NCBI GenBank assembly: GCA_937911325.1
Contig: CALDSD010000048.1
Coordinates: forward strand, 1 to 58,362
Direction of reading: 5' to 3'
From: an uncultured Neomegalonema sp.
GTDB taxonomy: Bacteria; Pseudomonadota; Alphaproteobacteria; Rhodobacterales; Rhodobacteraceae
Length of the DNA stretch: 58,362 nt
Numbering within the stretch: position 1 is the stretch's first letter; each line of letters begins with the position of its first letter. Position numbers and translations under genes: made by a program. The notes below the pieces were generated by a model. It was not told the DNA's origin. It did not search any database and was given only the letters and a program-made list of their open reading frames with translations. This document shows, one piece after another, positions 30,494 to 38,737 of this stretch.

Positions 30494-30943
30494 ATGCGGA
30501 ACATTATTCTGTTTGCGGTATGCGCCGTCATGTTCGCCGCCGTCGCCGTAAGGAGCGATTTCGCAGAGGCTCGAGAAACCAAGAAAGTCGTCATTCATCT
30601 GCAGGAAGACGACCTTTCGGCGCAAAATCAGGCCTTCGCCTTTATTCGGAACATGAGCGATCACTACGCCGAATACGACATCGACGTCGAGTTTAAGGTC
30701 ATTGCGATCGGTCAGGGGCTGAAATTGCTTCGGATCGACACGTCGACCTTTCCAGACTCTGTCCTGAATTATCCGCAAGACTACAATGTCGAGTTCCTCG
30801 CCTGTGGAAACACCATGTATGGCATGAGGAAGATGGAAGGTCTGGAAGAGATCGACCTCATCGATGGCGTCCGCGTCGTTCAGGTTGGCGGGGCGGCCTT
30901 GATTGAGCTGCAGGAAAAAGGCTACGCCTACATTCGACCTTAA
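30494..30943 (+). CDS. Exported DsrE/DsrF-like protein
   Basis: About 149 residues. GGGAG lies just before the ATG at 30494. An N-terminal signal peptide (MRNIILFAVCAVMFAAVAV to about residue 25) precedes a DsrE-like fold with KKVVIHLQEDD, NYPQDYNVEFLACGNTMYGM (the conserved cysteine) and VVQVGGAALIELQEKGYAYI. DsrE-like proteins act in sulfur relay or as small sulfur-carrier-like subunits. The family often lies with sulfur oxidation genes, but none is visible here. The 32-base gap to the AMACR-like gene suggests co-transcription. Confidence 0.85.
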   Translation: MRNIILFAVCAVMFAAVAVRSDFAEARETKKVVIHLQEDDLSAQNQAFAFIRNMSDHYAEYDIDVEFKVIAIGQGLKLLRIDTSTFPDSVLNYPQDYNVEFLACGNTMYGMRKMEGLEEIDLIDGVRVVQVGGAALIELQEKGYAYIRP

Positions 30944-30970
30944 TACGGACTTATCCAAACGCGTCCGGAC

Positions 30971-30996
30971 AAAAAAAACCCCGGCCGAAGCCGGGG
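30971..30996 (-). terminator. Minus-strand intrinsic terminator with UUCG loop
   Basis: Read on the minus strand, CCCCGGC-TTCG-GCCGGGG (30979-30996) is followed directly by eight T (30971-30978). A 7-bp GC stem closed by a UUCG tetraloop plus a T-run is a textbook terminator. No annotated gene on the minus strand ends here; both flanking genes run on the plus strand. On the plus strand the same hairpin has no T-run. Confidence 0.85.
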
Positions 30997-31046
30997 AGTC
31001 GAATTGAGGCAGGTTTCATACAGGCAAGAAACCTATCGAGCAGTGA
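30971..31046 (-). ncRNA. Candidate small RNA ending at the orphan terminator
   Basis: The terminator at 30971-30996 needs a minus-strand transcript. Upstream on that strand is a second hairpin, AGGTTTC (31034-31028) with GAAACCT (31017-31011) and a 10-base loop. Further up are TTGCAC (31079-31074) and CATTAT (31057-31052) with a 16-base spacer, as possible -35 and -10 elements. This predicts an RNA of roughly 75 nt, antisense to the 5' edge of the oligopeptide-binding gene. The region is visibly more AT-rich than its surroundings. I recognise no family, and the promoter is only a fair match; an alternative -10 at about 31084-31089 would give a longer RNA. Confidence 0.35.
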
Positions 31047-31054
31047 GGAAAATA

Positions 31055-32956
31055 ATGCACAGTCTCGTTACAGGTGCAAGTCTGATTAATTCACAGCCTG
31101 TGGAAAACGTTGAAAAATCGAGCGCTTCCGCCGGAAAGTCTCAAAAAATTTACAAATCTGAAACAGTTATACGTGTGCTCGTCGCCACGGCGATGGTGTT
31201 CGGACTGTGGATGAGTGATTCTGCGGCGGCTCCGAGCCACGGCGTCGCGATCCAAGGCGAGCCAGCGCTCCCGCCGGATTTCAGATCTTTTACGTATGTG
31301 AATCCCGAGGCGCCGAAGGGCGGATCGATCACCTACGGCGAACGTGGCTCGTTTGACAGTTTCAATCCCTACATCCGCGACGGCCGGTCGGTATGGGGTG
31401 TCCGAGCTCACGTCGTCGAGTCCTTGATGGAGCGATCCTGGGACGAGCCGTTCTCGGTCTACGGCTTGCTGGCGGAAAGTATCGAGATCCCGGAAGACCG
31501 TTCTTGGGTTGCTTTTCAACTCCGTTCGGAGGCGCGCTTCTCCAGCGGCGCGCCAGTTACGATCGACGATGTGATCTGGTCATGGGAGATTCTGCGCGAC
31601 AAGGGCAAACCCTATTACAGGAACTTGTTCAGCCAGGTTCAAAGCATTGAGCGACAAGGCGAGTTCGGCCTCAGGGTCGAGTTCAAAGGGCCCAATCAAG
31701 AATTGCCGCTGACGCTCGGCCTCATGCCGGTCCTGGAACGAGCGTCTTGGGAAGACCGCGAATTCGGCAAGGGCGGGTTGGACCCCGTCACCGGCTCGGG
31801 TCCATACGTGTTGGAGAGCTTCGAAGCAGGCCGCCGCGTCGTGTTTCGCAAGAATCCTGACTACTGGGGCGCCGACCTGCCGATCAACAAGGGGCGGCAC
31901 AACTTCGACGAGATCGAGTATCTTTACTTCCAGGACAAGACCGCGCTGTGGGAGGCCTTCAAGGTCGGGGATGTCAGTCAGTTCCGGGAGACAGACCCGG
32001 CCCATTGGGCCGAAGCGTATGGTTTTCCCGCCGTTCTGAATGGACGGGCGTTGAAAGGCGAGATCCCCCACCAACGCGCGAGCGGCATGAACGGCTTTGT
32101 CTTCAACACCCGCAACGCGTTGTTTGACGATCGCCGCGTGCGCGAGGCTTTCGCCTTGGCCTTTGACTACGAATGGATCAACGCGCGCTTTTTCCGCGGC
32201 GGGAAAACCCGAATACAGAGCTACTTTTCGGGCTCGGCCTTGGGGTTCGAAGGCGCGGCCGAGGGCCGGGAGAAAGAGCTGCTCGCTCCGTTTGCGGGGG
32301 ATCTGCCTCCTGGCACGCTCGAAGTAGGTTGGCGGCCGCCACAAGGGGCTGGGGATGGTCGAAACCGCACCAACCTCAGACAGGCGACCAAGTTGCTCGC
32401 AGAGGCTGGCTGGACTGTTCAAGACGGCGTTTTGCGAGACGCGGCCGGCGCGCCTTTCGAGTTCGAGATCCTTCTGGTCAGTAGCGAAGACGAGCGGATC
32501 GCTGATATTTTTATCAAAGATCTCAGACGGTTGGGGATCGTCGCCAGCAAACGTCTTGTCGAATCCGCCCAATACCAAGCGCGTCTGAACGACTATGATT
32601 TCGATATGATCGTTCGGCGCTGGTGGTTGTCGCTGTCGCCGGGCGAGGAGCAGCGTTTCTATTGGGGGTCCGGCGGCGTCGAGACGCGCGGAACCCGCAA
32701 TTACATGGGCGCGAACGACCCTGCCATCGACGCAATGGTGGACGCACTTTTGGTGGCGAAGACCAAAGCCGACTTCCAGGCGGCGACGCGCGCGCTCGAT
32801 CGAGTTCTGTCGAGCGGGATCTACGTCATTCCTTTCGGATACGAAACCGAAGACCGTTTTGGATGGTGGTCGGGCTTTGACAAACCAGAAGACGCCGCGA
32901 TCTACGGCTACCGCCCCGATGTCTGGTGGTGGGACCCGTCAAAAGCCGTGCGTTAG
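31055..32956 (+). CDS. ABC transporter substrate-binding protein, family 5 (oligopeptide/YejA-like)
   Basis: A periplasmic solute-binding protein of about 633 residues. A signal-like stretch (KIYKSETVIRVLVATAMVFG ending in SAAA) begins near residue 32. The mature protein has YVNPEAPKGGSITYGERGSF, VVESLMERSWDEP, GSGPYVLESFEAGRRVVFRK and the C-terminal WSGFDKPEDAAIYGYRPDVW. The length and style match YejA/microcin-C-type binding proteins. GAGGA lies 5 bases before the ATG at 31055; the unusually long n-region is odd and the start is uncertain. No permease or ATPase genes follow, so the transporter partners must be elsewhere. Confidence 0.88.
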   Translation: MHSLVTGASLINSQPVENVEKSSASAGKSQKIYKSETVIRVLVATAMVFGLWMSDSAAAPSHGVAIQGEPALPPDFRSFTYVNPEAPKGGSITYGERGSFDSFNPYIRDGRSVWGVRAHVVESLMERSWDEPFSVYGLLAESIEIPEDRSWVAFQLRSEARFSSGAPVTIDDVIWSWEILRDKGKPYYRNLFSQVQSIERQGEFGLRVEFKGPNQELPLTLGLMPVLERASWEDREFGKGGLDPVTGSGPYVLESFEAGRRVVFRKNPDYWGADLPINKGRHNFDEIEYLYFQDKTALWEAFKVGDVSQFRETDPAHWAEAYGFPAVLNGRALKGEIPHQRASGMNGFVFNTRNALFDDRRVREAFALAFDYEWINARFFRGGKTRIQSYFSGSALGFEGAAEGREKELLAPFAGDLPPGTLEVGWRPPQGAGDGRNRTNLRQATKLLAEAGWTVQDGVLRDAAGAPFEFEILLVSSEDERIADIFIKDLRRLGIVASKRLVESAQYQARLNDYDFDMIVRRWWLSLSPGEEQRFYWGSGGVETRGTRNYMGANDPAIDAMVDALLVAKTKADFQAATRALDRVLSSGIYVIPFGYETEDRFGWWSGFDKPEDAAIYGYRPDVWWWDPSKAVR

Positions 32957-32985
32957 CGTGAGCCTGATCGTGTTCGAGCCGTTTT

Positions 32986-33801
32986 CTAGATGTCCGCAGC
33001 GAGCGGGTTGCGGGCGGCGTCTTCACCGGCCTTAGCCGGGGAACGCGGCTCCTTTGGATCGGTTCCGCCGCTCGGCCCGTCGGGACCGTTCGGATCGGAG
33101 CCTTCTTCTTGCATCCGGGCGCGCTCTTCGGCCGTCGGCGGCGTCACCAGACCAGCAGAAATCACCAGTTTCGCGGCTTCTTCGACCGTCATATCGAGGA
33201 AAACCACGTCTTTTCGTGGAACAAACAGCAAGAAACCGGACGTTGGGTTGGGCGTTGTGGGCAGGAAGACGCTGACCATCTTGTCCCCATTCGTTGCCTT
33301 GCCGGGGATTTCGCCTTTCGTCTCTGTACTCACGAACGCGATCGCCCAAATGCCTCGACGCGGATACTCGACCAGGCACGCTTTCTCGAAAGAGTTCGTG
33401 GACTGGGTAAAGATCGTCTCCGCAATCTGCTTCAGCGCGTTATAGAGCGACCGGACCACAGGCATCCGGTCGACCCAGCGTTCGCCGATCCGAATGATCT
33501 CGCGCCCGAAGAAGTTCTTCGCGACGGACCCTACGGTGATGGCGAAGAGAACGGCGACAAGAAGACCAAGACCAGGAAGCGTGAACTCCAGGTACTTTTC
33601 CGGGTTCCAACGGTCCGGCAGCAGAGGAACAATCTGGCCGTCGACATAGGTGACGACCGTCCACGTCAAATAGAGCGTAATGCCGATCGGCGCGATAACG
33701 ACGATGCCCGTCAAAAAGTTCGTCCGCAGCCGCGACGCCAAAGTCGTGGTGCGGATCGGTTTAATCAACGGTTTGCTCGGGTCCCGAGTTTCTTTCGCCA
33801 T
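32986..33801 (-). CDS. DUF502 family membrane protein
   Basis: A 271-residue protein with two N-terminal transmembrane segments (about 31-52 and 75-98: GIVVIAPIGITLYLTWTVV; LPGLGLLVAVLFAITVGSVA). DUF502 hallmarks follow: IGERWVDRMPVVRSLYNALKQ, VSVFLPTTPNPTSGFLLFVP and LDMTVEEAAKLVISAG. The C-terminus is a charged low-complexity tail (PNGPDGPSGGTDPKEP). The function of DUF502 proteins is unknown. It converges with the oligopeptide-binding gene. Confidence 0.93.
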   Translation of the reverse strand: MAKETRDPSKPLIKPIRTTTLASRLRTNFLTGIVVIAPIGITLYLTWTVVTYVDGQIVPLLPDRWNPEKYLEFTLPGLGLLVAVLFAITVGSVAKNFFGREIIRIGERWVDRMPVVRSLYNALKQIAETIFTQSTNSFEKACLVEYPRRGIWAIAFVSTETKGEIPGKATNGDKMVSVFLPTTPNPTSGFLLFVPRKDVVFLDMTVEEAAKLVISAGLVTPPTAEERARMQEEGSDPNGPDGPSGGTDPKEPRSPAKAGEDAARNPLAADI

Positions 33802-33843
33802 TTCTCGCCAAATCTCCGGCCGAACCCGCGCGCCTCTGTTCGT

Positions 33844-34815
33844 CTAGTAGCCGCGGGTTTTGTCAACAACATGTTCGAACGGCATTCCACTCTCAACTCG
33901 CTCAATTTGCCGTACAACTTCTTTAGACGCGGTTTCCGGCCGGGTCACACTCGCGACATGCGGCGTAATTGTGATCTTCTCATGCGCCCAATAGGGATGC
34001 GTCTCGGGCAGAGGCTCCTCATCAAACACATCAAGGGTCGCGCCGCCCAGGCCGTCCTCCAGAGCGGACAACAGATCCGCCTCTGGCAAAACCGGTCCAC
34101 GAGCCGCGTTGATCACATAGGCGCCTTTTGGCAGGAGCGCCAATCGCTCTGCGTTCAAAAGACCGACAGTCTCTGGGGTCTGCGGAAGAAGGACGATCAA
34201 GATTTCGGATGTCGACAGCACCTTTTCGAGGCCGTCATGTCCCGCGAAACAGGTCACGCCTTCGATTGTCTTCTGGGTTCGGCTCCAGCCAATGACGTTA
34301 AAGCGAAGCGCCCGCAGCGTTCGCGCCGCATCCTGCCCAAGCGCGCCCAGCCCAAGGATCCCGACGGTCCGCAGTCGCGAGAGAGGCGGGTGGACGTCGT
34401 CCCAACGCCGCTCGGCGGATCGCTTCAGAGCGCCGTCCAGATCCATGTGATAGCGCATCGCGTGAGCGACGACATAGTCGGTCATCCCCTCGGTGAGGCC
34501 GGGTTCGACCATCCGGACAAGCGGGGCAGAGACGGGCAAGTCGGGTCGGTCCAGGAACGTCTCCACACCCGCCCAGAGAGAGAGGACGCCCTTCAGTCCG
34601 GTATACGGGCGCAGATCGTCGATCGTTCCGCTTGGAGTGAACAGCACATAGTCGACCAAAGACGGCTCGAAGCGATCGAGATCCGACGTCGCCTCGATGT
34701 CAAGCGCCGCCTCGTGGCTGGCGCTGTGCAGGGCCGTCATCCAGGCTTCGGCCTCAGCGGGTCTGCCTGCGTAAAGGACTCGAGGGCGCGCGTTTTTACG
34801 CATCGGATCAGTCAT
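33844..34815 (-). CDS. D-2-hydroxyacid dehydrogenase, glyoxylate/hydroxypyruvate reductase A-like
   Basis: A 323-residue NAD(P)-dependent reductase. The nucleotide-binding motif is GILGLGALGQDAARTL; the catalytic arginine lies in NAARGPVL, the glutamate in DVFDEEPLP and the histidine in ITPHVASVT. The layout and the missing dimerisation helix of classical D-lactate types point to the GhrA-like group, which reduces glyoxylate and hydroxypyruvate. It lies downstream of rodA on the same strand, 106 bases away, at the end of the cell-shape gene run, a neighbourhood seen in Rhodobacterales. Confidence 0.9.
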   Translation of the reverse strand: MTDPMRKNARPRVLYAGRPAEAEAWMTALHSASHEAALDIEATSDLDRFEPSLVDYVLFTPSGTIDDLRPYTGLKGVLSLWAGVETFLDRPDLPVSAPLVRMVEPGLTEGMTDYVVAHAMRYHMDLDGALKRSAERRWDDVHPPLSRLRTVGILGLGALGQDAARTLRALRFNVIGWSRTQKTIEGVTCFAGHDGLEKVLSTSEILIVLLPQTPETVGLLNAERLALLPKGAYVINAARGPVLPEADLLSALEDGLGGATLDVFDEEPLPETHPYWAHEKITITPHVASVTRPETASKEVVRQIERVESGMPFEHVVDKTRGY

Positions 34816-34921
34816 CTGGCGGTTCCGTCTAGAACAAGGGCACGCTCGGCAGCTAACGCGCCCCGGCCGACGGCCGCAAGAGCTGCGCGCCGCCGCATCT
34901 CAGCGGGCCCTGTTTTCGCGA

Positions 34922-36112
34922 CTAGAGCGTCGATCGGGAGCGGAAGTTCAGATCGCCGTGGATCTGGGCGCTGATCGCAAGGCCAAAGCCGATCATCAAG
35001 ACCAGCATCGACGTGCCGCCGAAAGAGACCAGCGGCAGCGGAACCCCAACCACGGGCGCAAGACCTGTGACCATGGCGATATTGATTGCAAAGAAGAAGA
35101 AGAAGGTCGTGGCGACGCCCGCGGAAAGAAGGCGTCCAAAGCTGTTCTTGATCCGGAACGAGGACGCGAGCGCAACGAAGACGATCAGAATGAACAGGCA
35201 CAAAAGGCTAAGACCGCCGATGAACCCGAACTCCTCCGCCAAGGTGGTGAAGATGAAGTCGGTATGCGGCTCCGGCAGGAAGCTCAGATGTGTTTGCGTT
35301 CCCTGGAGAAGACCCTTGCCGGCCACGCCGCCAGAGCCGATCGCCGTTATCGATTGGGTGATGTGGTATCCAGCGCCCAATGGATCTGTGCTTGGGTCGA
35401 TGAAAGTGAAGATCCGCCGATACTGGTAGTCTTTCAGGATCTGCCAATCGGTGCCCTGGCTCACCAGAACCGCCAGCACCACGCCGCCGCCAGCCACCCC
35501 GAGCAATGCGAAGAACCACCAACTGACGCCAGCCAGGAACATCACGACGAATGCGCCTGCGAGCAACAGGAGCGCGGTGCCCAGATCGGGTTGCTTTATG
35601 ACCAGAAGCGTGGGCGCAGCCGCAAGGAGGAGCGGAACCAGGATCCAAAGCGGGCGAGACACTTTCTTTGGCGGCAGCCATTGATAATAGAGCGCAAGAA
35701 CCATCACGAGCGCGATTTTCATCGGTTCGGACGGTTGAAGCTGCACGACGCCCAGATTGATCCAACGTTGGGCGCCCATGCCGATCTCACCGAAGAACTC
35801 GACGGCGATCAAAAGCGCGAGCGTGATCGCGTAGAACGGGAGGGCGAGCGCCTTCCAGAAACGAATGTCGATCAGGGCGACCAGGATCATCGCGCCAAAT
35901 CCGACCGCAAAGCGAACGATCTGTGAGCGCGCCCATGGATCGAGAGAGCCGCCGGCCACGGAATAGAGCATAACGAAACCGACGCTCGCCGCCGCCGCCA
36001 AGAGCGCCGCCAAAAGCCAGTTGAACTTCAGCAGCTTGGACGCAAGCGACACGTCGGCGACGTCATCGGCGCCGCCGCCATACCTCGTGTCAGTTAAGCC
36101 TGCGTATCGCAT
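34922..36112 (-). CDS. rodA: Rod-shape SEDS peptidoglycan glycosyltransferase RodA
   Basis: A 396-residue SEDS-family polytopic protein with about ten membrane segments. It polymerises lipid II glycan strands in the elongasome together with PBP2. Conserved blocks are QPDLGTALLLLAGAFVVMFLAG, YQYRRIFTFIDPSTDPLGAG, SITAIGSGGVAGKG and FLPEPHTDFIFTTLAEEFGF, with VPLPLVSFGGTSMLVLM near the C-terminus. It is placed 27 bases downstream of mrdA, so it is co-transcribed with the mre genes. Confidence 0.97.
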   Translation of the reverse strand: MRYAGLTDTRYGGGADDVADVSLASKLLKFNWLLAALLAAAASVGFVMLYSVAGGSLDPWARSQIVRFAVGFGAMILVALIDIRFWKALALPFYAITLALLIAVEFFGEIGMGAQRWINLGVVQLQPSEPMKIALVMVLALYYQWLPPKKVSRPLWILVPLLLAAAPTLLVIKQPDLGTALLLLAGAFVVMFLAGVSWWFFALLGVAGGGVVLAVLVSQGTDWQILKDYQYRRIFTFIDPSTDPLGAGYHITQSITAIGSGGVAGKGLLQGTQTHLSFLPEPHTDFIFTTLAEEFGFIGGLSLLCLFILIVFVALASSFRIKNSFGRLLSAGVATTFFFFFAINIAMVTGLAPVVGVPLPLVSFGGTSMLVLMIGFGLAISAQIHGDLNFRSRSTL

Positions 36113-36139
36113 TTTGCGGCCCTTGCTCTCTTTCTGGCT

Positions 36140-38152
36140 CTAACCGCGGCGGATCGGCGGCAAGGGTCTGGCGGGATCGTCCAAACCCCAGATGCGTGCA
36201 CCTTCACCGCCCCTTATGTCGAGCGAGGCGTCTTCCTGGACGGCTCCCTCGGCTTCCTCTTGCCGTTGCTTCTCGATCTCCGGCCGGATCCAGGGCGGGT
36301 AGGCTTCGAGCGGGGGGACGCCGCGATAGAGCGCCCGCATCATGATGTCTCTGGCGACGGGAGCCCCAGCGCGTGATCCGCTGCCCCCGTGCTCGACGAC
36401 CACGGCGATCGCGTATCGCGGCTTGTCATAGGGCGCATAGGCGACGAACAACGCATGATCCCGCAAACGCCAAGGAAGTTCCTCGTTCTTCTTGACCCCG
36501 GCCTCTCGCTCAGCCCGTGAGATGTTGCGAACTTGCGCTGTGCCCGTCTTCCCGGCGATCAGATTGGCCGGGTCGTAGATTTGGGACCGGTAGGCGGTCC
36601 CTCCCGGCTCGTTGCTGACCGCATTCATCCCATCCTGTACAAACTTCATGTTTTCCGGCGCGATGTTGAGAGACTCGAACTCCGGCAGAGCGGCGGGAAC
36701 GCCGCCTTTGGCTCGGATCAGGCGCGGCATGACCCGTTTTTCACCATTGGCGATCCTGGCCGTCATCACCGCCAGCTGCAGCGGAGACGCGAGAACATAA
36801 CCCTGTCCGATACCGGCGATCAGCGTCTCTCCCTGGTGCCAGTTTTCGCCCAGGGCCGCGTATTTCCAATCCTTTGTCGGCATCAAACCGTCGCTGAGGT
36901 TTGGGATCTCGATGTCGAATTTCTCGCCGATGCCGAAGCGGTTCGAAAGCTCCGCCAGGTTGTCGATCCCGATCCGCCGCGCAGCCTCATAAAAGTAGAT
37001 GTCGCACGAGTGCTTGATCGCGTCCTTCATGTTCATCGAGCCATGGCCCTGGCGTTTCCAACAGTGAAAATCGCGGCGGCCAAAGTGCATCTTGCCGTTG
37101 CACTGGATGCGCTCGCGCGGCGCCATGACGCCGTATTCGACGGCCGCGAGCGAGGTCAGCATCTTGTAGGTTGAGCCGGGTGGGTAAGCGCCCGCCACGG
37201 CCTTGTTTCGAAGGGGATCGTACTCGTCCTCGCGCAGCGCGTTCCAATCCGCATGGCCGATCCCGAAGACGAACTTGTTCGGATCGTAGGCGGGCGCTGA
37301 CGCGAGCGCGAGGATGTCGCCGTTGTGGATGTCCATGACGACGGCCGCCGCGCTTTCGCCCTGCAGGCGTTTCATCGCATAGCGCTGCAGCTCAAGATCG
37401 ATCGTCAGCGTTAGGTCGTCGCCGGCGACGCCTGGATCACGCTCAAGCTCACGCAGCTCGCGTCCAGCGGCGTTGACCTCGATCGATCGCTTGCCGGCGC
37501 GGCCGCGCAAAAGCGGCTCGGCGGCTTTTTCGACACCGTTCTTGCCAATGCGCGCATCTGGCAAGCGTAGGATCGGATCATTACTGCGATCGCGGGCGAG
37601 ATCGTCTTCGTTGACGGCGGCCACATACCCGACGACATGCGCGAAGTCGTATGCGCGATCATCCGGATAGTCCCGCGTCCATCCAATCTCAGGCACGACG
37701 CCTGGCAGAGCGGGCGCGTTCGCGTTGACCCTGGCGAAAGCCTCCCAGTCCATGTTTTCAACGAGTTGGACTGGAACAAACCCGCGGGTGCGTTTGAGTT
37801 TCCGAAAGGCCTTCTCCAGCTCGTTCTCTGGGATATCGATCAGTTCGCGCAGTTGCGCTATGGTCGCCTCGACGCTGTCCATGCGCTCGCGAACGAGCAA
37901 TAGCCGATAGTTGTGACGATTGACGGCGAGGGGACGGCCAAGCCGATCCAAGATCTGGCCGCGCGGCGGAGCGACGGAGTGAACGTTTATCCGGTTCTCT
38001 TCCGCGAGCATCTGATGCTGCTCGGCCTCCAGAACCTGGAGCTGGTAGAGCCGATATCCAAGCGCGCCCGCGACACCGGCTTGCAGGCCGCCGAGGACCA
38101 GGGCGCGGCGTCCAAAACGAACGCGCTGGTCGTCTTCATCGCTCTGACGCAT
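36140..38152 (-). CDS. mrdA: Penicillin-binding protein 2 (elongasome transpeptidase)
   Basis: A 670-residue class B PBP that cross-links peptidoglycan in lateral wall growth. A short cytoplasmic N-terminus is followed by one membrane anchor (around residues 20-40) and the pedestal (YQLQVLEAEQHQMLAEENRI). The transpeptidase motifs are STYK in AYPPGSTYKMLTS, SCD in KHSCDIYFYE and KTG in IAGKTGTAQV. The C-terminal tail is acidic and proline-rich. It is flanked by mreD and rodA, the usual order. Confidence 0.97.
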   Translation of the reverse strand: MRQSDEDDQRVRFGRRALVLGGLQAGVAGALGYRLYQLQVLEAEQHQMLAEENRINVHSVAPPRGQILDRLGRPLAVNRHNYRLLLVRERMDSVEATIAQLRELIDIPENELEKAFRKLKRTRGFVPVQLVENMDWEAFARVNANAPALPGVVPEIGWTRDYPDDRAYDFAHVVGYVAAVNEDDLARDRSNDPILRLPDARIGKNGVEKAAEPLLRGRAGKRSIEVNAAGRELRELERDPGVAGDDLTLTIDLELQRYAMKRLQGESAAAVVMDIHNGDILALASAPAYDPNKFVFGIGHADWNALREDEYDPLRNKAVAGAYPPGSTYKMLTSLAAVEYGVMAPRERIQCNGKMHFGRRDFHCWKRQGHGSMNMKDAIKHSCDIYFYEAARRIGIDNLAELSNRFGIGEKFDIEIPNLSDGLMPTKDWKYAALGENWHQGETLIAGIGQGYVLASPLQLAVMTARIANGEKRVMPRLIRAKGGVPAALPEFESLNIAPENMKFVQDGMNAVSNEPGGTAYRSQIYDPANLIAGKTGTAQVRNISRAEREAGVKKNEELPWRLRDHALFVAYAPYDKPRYAIAVVVEHGGSGSRAGAPVARDIMMRALYRGVPPLEAYPPWIRPEIEKQRQEEAEGAVQEDASLDIRGGEGARIWGLDDPARPLPPIRRG

Positions 38153-38185
38153 GTCTCATCGTCCTCTTGGCGCCCAGTTGAAAAC

Positions 38186-38737
38186 TCACAAGCTGATCCA
38201 TCGATCGTCAGCGCGTCCCATCCCGAACCCGCCGCGCAGGAACAGAACAACCAGCGGATAGACAGCGACAGTCGCACCATACCGCAAAGCAGTCTGGCTC
38301 AGATCTGGCGCGCCGGCGAGCGTGACGGTCAGCATTGCGCGCACGATCAGCTCGAACAAGATCAAGATGACGGCGATGCGCGCCCATTCGATCGCAAAAC
38401 TCCGATGCGGTCGGTATGCCGCGACGGATCGGAGCGCTTCGACGCAGATCAGGGCCGCGAACATCTCCAGACCGATCGGCCCGGCGGAAACAAGATCATG
38501 CAAAGCGGTCAGCCCAAAAACCAGCATTGGCGGCGTCGACGCAGGACGCCGCGCTGTCCAGAACAGCAGAACAGCGAGCAACCAGTGCGGCGTCAGCATC
38601 AAACTTCCGTCGAAGTTGACCGGCGACAGGCTGACGGCGATCGCCAGCAATCCGGTCGCCATGGGCCAGAACCAAGACGCAAAACGCCGCGTGACCCTGG
38701 AAGGGTTCGACCCGTATGTCGCCTCAGTTCGCAGCAC
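38186..38737 (-). CDS. mreD: Rod-shape protein MreD
   Basis: A 183-residue protein with five or six hydrophobic segments (for example WPMATGLLAIAVSLSPV, LMLTPHWLLAVLLFW, VAVYPLVVLFLRGGF). It overlaps the mreC end by 14 bases and lies 33 bases before mrdA. MreD is the poorly conserved integral membrane partner linking MreC to the elongasome; sequence alone is weak evidence, position is decisive. Confidence 0.9.
   Translation of the reverse strand: MLRTEATYGSNPSRVTRRFASWFWPMATGLLAIAVSLSPVNFDGSLMLTPHWLLAVLLFWTARRPASTPPMLVFGLTALHDLVSAGPIGLEMFAALICVEALRSVAAYRPHRSFAIEWARIAVILILFELIVRAMLTVTLAGAPDLSQTALRYGATVAVYPLVVLFLRGGFGMGRADDRWISL

Noticed and set aside
31099-31107. DnaA-box-like TGTGGAAAA in the AT-rich patch
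   Set aside because: A single imperfect match, with no cluster of boxes, no dnaA/dnaN or other origin genes and no clear AT-rich unwinding element.
34812-35201. A 129-residue minus-strand frame overlapping the rodA end
   Set aside because: It lies almost wholly in another frame of rodA, is arginine-rich without motifs, and has no ribosome site.
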